Program-made: the position numbers and the translations under genes
Source: Eonycteris spelaea
Taxonomy: Eukaryota; Chordata; Mammalia; Chiroptera; Pteropodidae
NCBI GenBank assembly: GCA_003508835.1
Contig: PUFA01000084.1
Span: 7,626,001 to 7,690,000 of the forward strand
Direction of reading: 5' to 3'
DNA length: 64,000 nucleotides
Shown: positions 60,092-64,000 of the stretch, in pieces
Layout: every line of letters begins with the position of its first letter
How positions within the stretch are numbered: the first letter of the stretch is position 1
Notes under the pieces: model-generated
Database searches by the model: none
What the model saw: only the letters and a program-made list of their open reading frames with translations
What the model was told of the DNA's origin: nothing

Positions 60092-60714
60092 GATAGTGCT
60101 TCTCTTGATGTCATGTACTCTTAGTAGATGTGGGCCCCACATTTGGTCAAAACTTTCTAGTAACAATGCTAAGAAATTAAGAATATATGTTTTGTCATTG
60201 AAGACATCATAAGGTCAAAACCAGTTTATTTTCAGAGAAACACAACTATTTCTTTTATTGTGATTAAAAAAAAAATTCTGCCCCGTTTTTTATGAAAGAA
60301 TACTGTAATATATACAATGTTCTCAAATATCCTTACAGGATTACAGCCAGCATACTCATTCACACCCGAGGCTTTAAGATGGTAGTGAATGGCATCCCAG
60401 CCTCCCAGGTATCTCTATTCTGGAAAGGTCATGCCTTAAATAGAAAACATGGGTAATCAAAACTCTGAAAAAATATAGGTAGGATAAATAAATATAAATT
60501 AGCATTGTGGTTTGTGCATCTATCAGTAGTTCACATAAAGAGAGATCAACAACAACTCTTTGCAAACAGCCTACAATGAATACCAAAGATACACTACACC
60601 CCAAATTCATGAATACAGTCAGCTATGGAGAGACGATGCTGTATGAGAAACTAAAATGGGAAACAGAATCAGATAAGCAGGAAAAAATGTTTAAAGGCAG
60701 ATATGAATAGCTTC

Positions 60715-62230
60715 ATTTATCCAGCAAATACTTATTGAGTGCCCAGTGTGTACTGCAATAGGAGATGAAGTGAAGAGAAAGAGAAATCTCATCCCTACCC
60801 TCATGGAATAAACAATTTTTAGTGAGAATAAATGTCAGTGTGGCGGACTGTCAGCTGATCAGCAAAGCCATTCCTCATTTTCCTGGCACAGATAAAGTGA
60901 AGTACATTTCCTGGTTTCCCTCTGTGGTTAAAATGTAGTGATGTACTGAATACTAGTCAGTAGAATGCAAGTGGGAGTGATTATTGTCATTTAAGATCCT
61001 GTCCTATAAATCTCCCATATAAGATAAGAGCCTCTATGATCTTTCCTCAAGTACTATCCAGATATTATGATGCAGGGAGATTTTAGAAGTTACAATCTAA
61101 AGGTGAAAGAGTTGCTGGCAGCCTGGGTTCTTGAATGACTGTGGAACAGAGCGCCTAGTCACTGGCTTGGCCTTCATTGGCCCTTTCCTTCAGGATAAAT
61201 GTACTTATGCTATATCAGGTTATAAAAAAATGAAAATAAAATTTGGAATTGTTGTCATTGCAGTTTGTTTCCCTTCCCTTGCCAACAGTAAAAACAATAA
61301 TTGCAGTTCAAGGTGATAAGTGCTATCTGTGATAGAGGTATACAGAGTACTGTGGAATTTCAGAGCAGGAGAACAGAACCAAGACACAGGAGCTCAAGGA
61401 TGGCTTTTGGAAGTTGTGAATATCAACTAGGTCTGAAGGATGACAAGAATTAGTAGGACAAGTTGGAGCTGGAGTAAGAAGGAGGAGAAGCAAGGAGAAG
61501 AATGTTCTAAAGCAGTGTGAACAGAAAAAGTTGAGAGAGGATTGAAGTCAGTTCAAAATTTAAAAGTACACTATGTACAAGTAAGAGATGAGGATGGAGA
61601 AATAAGAAGGAGCTATATCCCAAAGACCACTGAGGAAATGACATTCAACTGGTCTTTACAAGATACTCTAACTCAAGGATAAGTCAGTGGTGGCCTGGAC
61701 TATACAGTGAACTCTGTGGGGATGAAGAGTTGTGCACATTTTTAAAATGTGGACTCGACAAGGCTTGGTAAATGATTGATACAAAAGTAAAGAAGAGAGA
61801 AAAGTGAAAATTATTCCCAGTTTTTCTGGCTTGGATGGCTTTTTGGATCATGGTATTTTAGCTGAGAGAAGAAACAGAAGAGAAGTAGTTTCACAAGTGG
61901 CCAGAGGCGCAAAGGTGAATTAAATTTCGGACAGATTGATTTTGAGTGCATATGAGACATTGATTCCAGCAGAGCTGACCATGTGAGTTTGACTTTTAAG
62001 AGGGAAAGTGGGATGCAAATAGCATTATTTTGTGAGACATCAAGCATGTAGACAATAATTGGAGTAGCTGAGAGTACGAGGGTGGTGAGTTCAGGAGAAG
62101 AAGAAGGGGCCTAGAAAGTAACAATAAAGAATCATATAAGGGACTGGCAGAAGAAAAGAAAATTGAAAAGGAGGAGCCAGAAAGGCAGGAAGAAAGCATA
62201 TGGTGTTAGAATAGTCAGACAACTGAGGGT
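60715..62230 (+). repeat. Ancient repeat-like sequence, weakly assigned
   Basis: It begins AATACTTATTGAGTGCCCAG, then CTACCCTCATGGAATAAAC, the same ancient family as at 52,050. Purine-rich sequence follows with AGACCACTGAGGAAATGACA and GTTTGACTTTTAAGAGGG. It resembles a long diverged mammalian repeat. No gene was seen. Confidence 0.35.
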
Positions 62231-62464
62231 TTCCAGAAGCAGGGCAAGTCCATCCAATTCAGCAAATATTTACTGGTGACCACCGTGTGCCAGTTACTGG
62301 GTCAGTGATGACAAATGCTGCAAAGGAAGTAGATTTCCACAGAGCTCTTGACTGCTAAGAAGGCATTATATTAGACCCATCAACCTGTACACAGAGTCTA
62401 GGAGACAGATTTGCAAAGCACTTGAAGATTTGTGAAAAACACTGTGAAAACTGTTAAAAGTTTG

Positions 62465-62680
62465 AATTACAGAGCAAGACTCCTGGGTTGAATCCTGATT
62501 TAGTTTCAAGTTATGTATGATTTAAAGAACTCTTTGACTTTTCCCTCTTCCTCAAAATCCTCACTTGTAAATAGTAACTTTTCTAGTAGGGCAATCTCAA
62601 AGATTTGGAGTCATACCTATAAAGTACTTACAAGAGTGCCTGGCAATGAGGTAAGTGTTAAAAAGTAATCTTAGAAGCTA
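62465..62680 (-). repeat. MIR SINE
   Basis: Antisense MIR: AAGACTCCTGGGTTGAATCC, then TTTGACTTTTCCCTCTTCC and CAAGAGTGCCTGGCAATG. Confidence 0.75.
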
Positions 62681-62859
62681 TAAAGTAGGGCATCCACGTT
62701 TAGTTCAGGTGTTGAAAATGTAAGCGTACCCTAGCAAACGAGGCAATTTGAATCTCTTGATGAGTTTAAAATTGCCCCATTTCCCTTGCTCTTTCTAGAA
62801 GAACATTGATTCAGGGTAAACAATCTCTACTTTCCCAGGCTGACCCAACTCAAGAAATA

Positions 62860-64000
62860 CATTCCGAGGCTGCACCAGAAAAGAAAGATACTGAAGCACA
62901 CTTCATAACAATAAATGGAATCATGCACAAGAAGATATACCACTGATTAATATCTATGTTCTCAATCAGGGAGCCCCAAAATATGTAAAGCAATTACTAA
63001 CAGAACAAAAGGGAGAAAAGACCAAAAACATATCATCAGTAGGGGACCTAAATAGCCCACTGTTGGATATGAACAGATCCTCCAAACAGAAAATCAATAA
63101 GGAATTAACATCTTTAAATGACACATTAGACCAACTGGACATAATTGACATTTACAGAGCTTTCCATCCCAAAACAGCTGCTATACATTCTTCTCTAGTG
63201 CACATGGAACATTCTCAAGAATCGACCATATACTGAGACACAGAAAGACTCAACAAATATAAGAGGGCTGAACATAATATGATTGGTATGTTTCAGCCCT
63301 CTTATATTGAAAACTAGAGATCGACTGCAAAAAGAAATCAGGAAGCACAACAAACACATGGAGATTAAACAACATGCTACTGAAAAATAACTGGGTCAGA
63401 GAAGAAATATAAAGAGAGATCAAGAGATACATAGAAATGAATGATAATGACAGGACAACATACCAAAACTTTTGGAACATGACAAAAGTGGTCATAAGAG
63501 GAAAAGTCATATCATTACAGGCTTACCTCCAAAAACAAGAAAAAGTCCAGATAAACAACCTAATGCTTCATCTTAAAGAACTAAAAAAAGGAAGAACAAG
63601 TGAGGCCTAATGTCGCAGAAGAAAGAAATCATCAAAAATTAGAGCAAAAACAAATGAATTTGAAAACAAAAACAATAGAAAAAATAAATGTAACAAAGAG
63701 CTGGTTCTTTGAGAGGTTAATAAAATTGACAAACTCTGGCTAGGCTCACTAAAGAAAAAAGAAAAGGACACAAATAAACAAAATCGGGATGCAAAAGGGG
63801 AAATTACAACTGACATCACAGAAATACAAAGGATCGTGCAAGAATACTATGAAAAAGTATATAATAACAAATTTAATAACCTAGAAGAAATGAACCAGTA
63901 CTTAGAAGAATACATCTTCTTAGACTGAAACAAGATCTGAAAAATCTAGATAGATCGATCTGAAGTGTAGAAATTGAAACAATCATCAAAAACCTACCAA
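62860..64000 (+). pseudogene. L1 ORF2 fragment (endonuclease onward)
   Basis: Plus-strand pieces read GAPKYVKQLLTEQKGE-like sequence, then VGDLNSPLLDMNRSSKQ, INKELTSLNDTLDQLDIID and IYRAFHPKTAAIH. After a break come INNLMLHLKELKKGRTS, ITTDITEIQRIVQEYYEKVY and NNLEEMNQYLEEY. This is the late endonuclease and the linker before the RT of L1 ORF2. Stops and frameshifts are frequent, and the active-site GDFN reads GDLN. It runs off the right edge. Confidence 0.85.

Larger units (their letters stand above)
59209..64000 (-). other. CD96: CD96 intron (partial)
   Basis: Upstream intron, open at the right edge. It holds a tRNA-Val retropseudogene, ancient repeat sequence (about 60,715-62,230), a MIR (62,465-62,680) and an L1 ORF2 fragment from 62,860. 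Confidence 0.85.

Overview
This window is nuclear DNA from a placental mammal, most likely a bat and probably a fruit bat. It is gene-poor, about 35-40% GC by eye, split into introns and crowded with MIR, L2, MER5A, Tigger-like and LINE-1 repeats. The L1 3' ends look like bat L1s. A 5S rRNA-derived SINE at 40,687-40,978 has intact target-site duplications, and SINEs of this kind are known from fruit bats. The species call is inference.

Two protein-coding genes are recognisable, both on the minus strand and in the order expected from human chromosome 3q13. PLCXD2 contributes its GC-rich promoter (about 16,980-17,215), 5' UTR and first coding exon (16,357-16,519); positions 1-16,356 are its first intron. 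CD96 (TACTILE) contributes its last six coding exons: three mucin-like stalk exons (59,140-59,208; 58,550-58,621; 46,211-46,273), a membrane-proximal stalk exon (45,337-45,426), the transmembrane exon (42,289-42,412) and the cytoplasmic-tail exon (39,855-40,035). Its signal peptide and Ig domains lie beyond the right edge. All five exon-exon joins keep the reading frame and all visible splice sites are GT-AG. The tail departs from human CD96: a one-base frame change removes the usual short C-terminus and adds about 24 novel residues.

The interval between the genes (about 17.2-39.1 kb) holds no gene I can support. It contains a 5.5-kb L1 with a long, internally repeated 5' UTR (18,842-24,303), a Tigger-like DNA transposon (27,316-28,153), old L1M and L2 pieces, LTR-like fragments, and a MER5A split by a younger L1 (37,887-38,704). 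CD96 introns contain a processed pseudogene of the pyrimidine 5'-nucleotidase NT5C3A (about 48,373-49,430), a 3-kb L1 nested in an older L1 (53,076-56,058), a 320-bp MITE-like element (57,216-57,535), a tRNA-Val retropseudogene (about 60,028-60,085) and an L1 ORF2 fragment running off the right edge.

I found no new multi-gene system. The most interesting points are the altered CD96 tail, the tandem units in the L1 5' UTR, the 5S-derived SINE, and the G-run just downstream of a CD96 splice donor. Human comparisons rest on remembered reference sequences, not on a database search.
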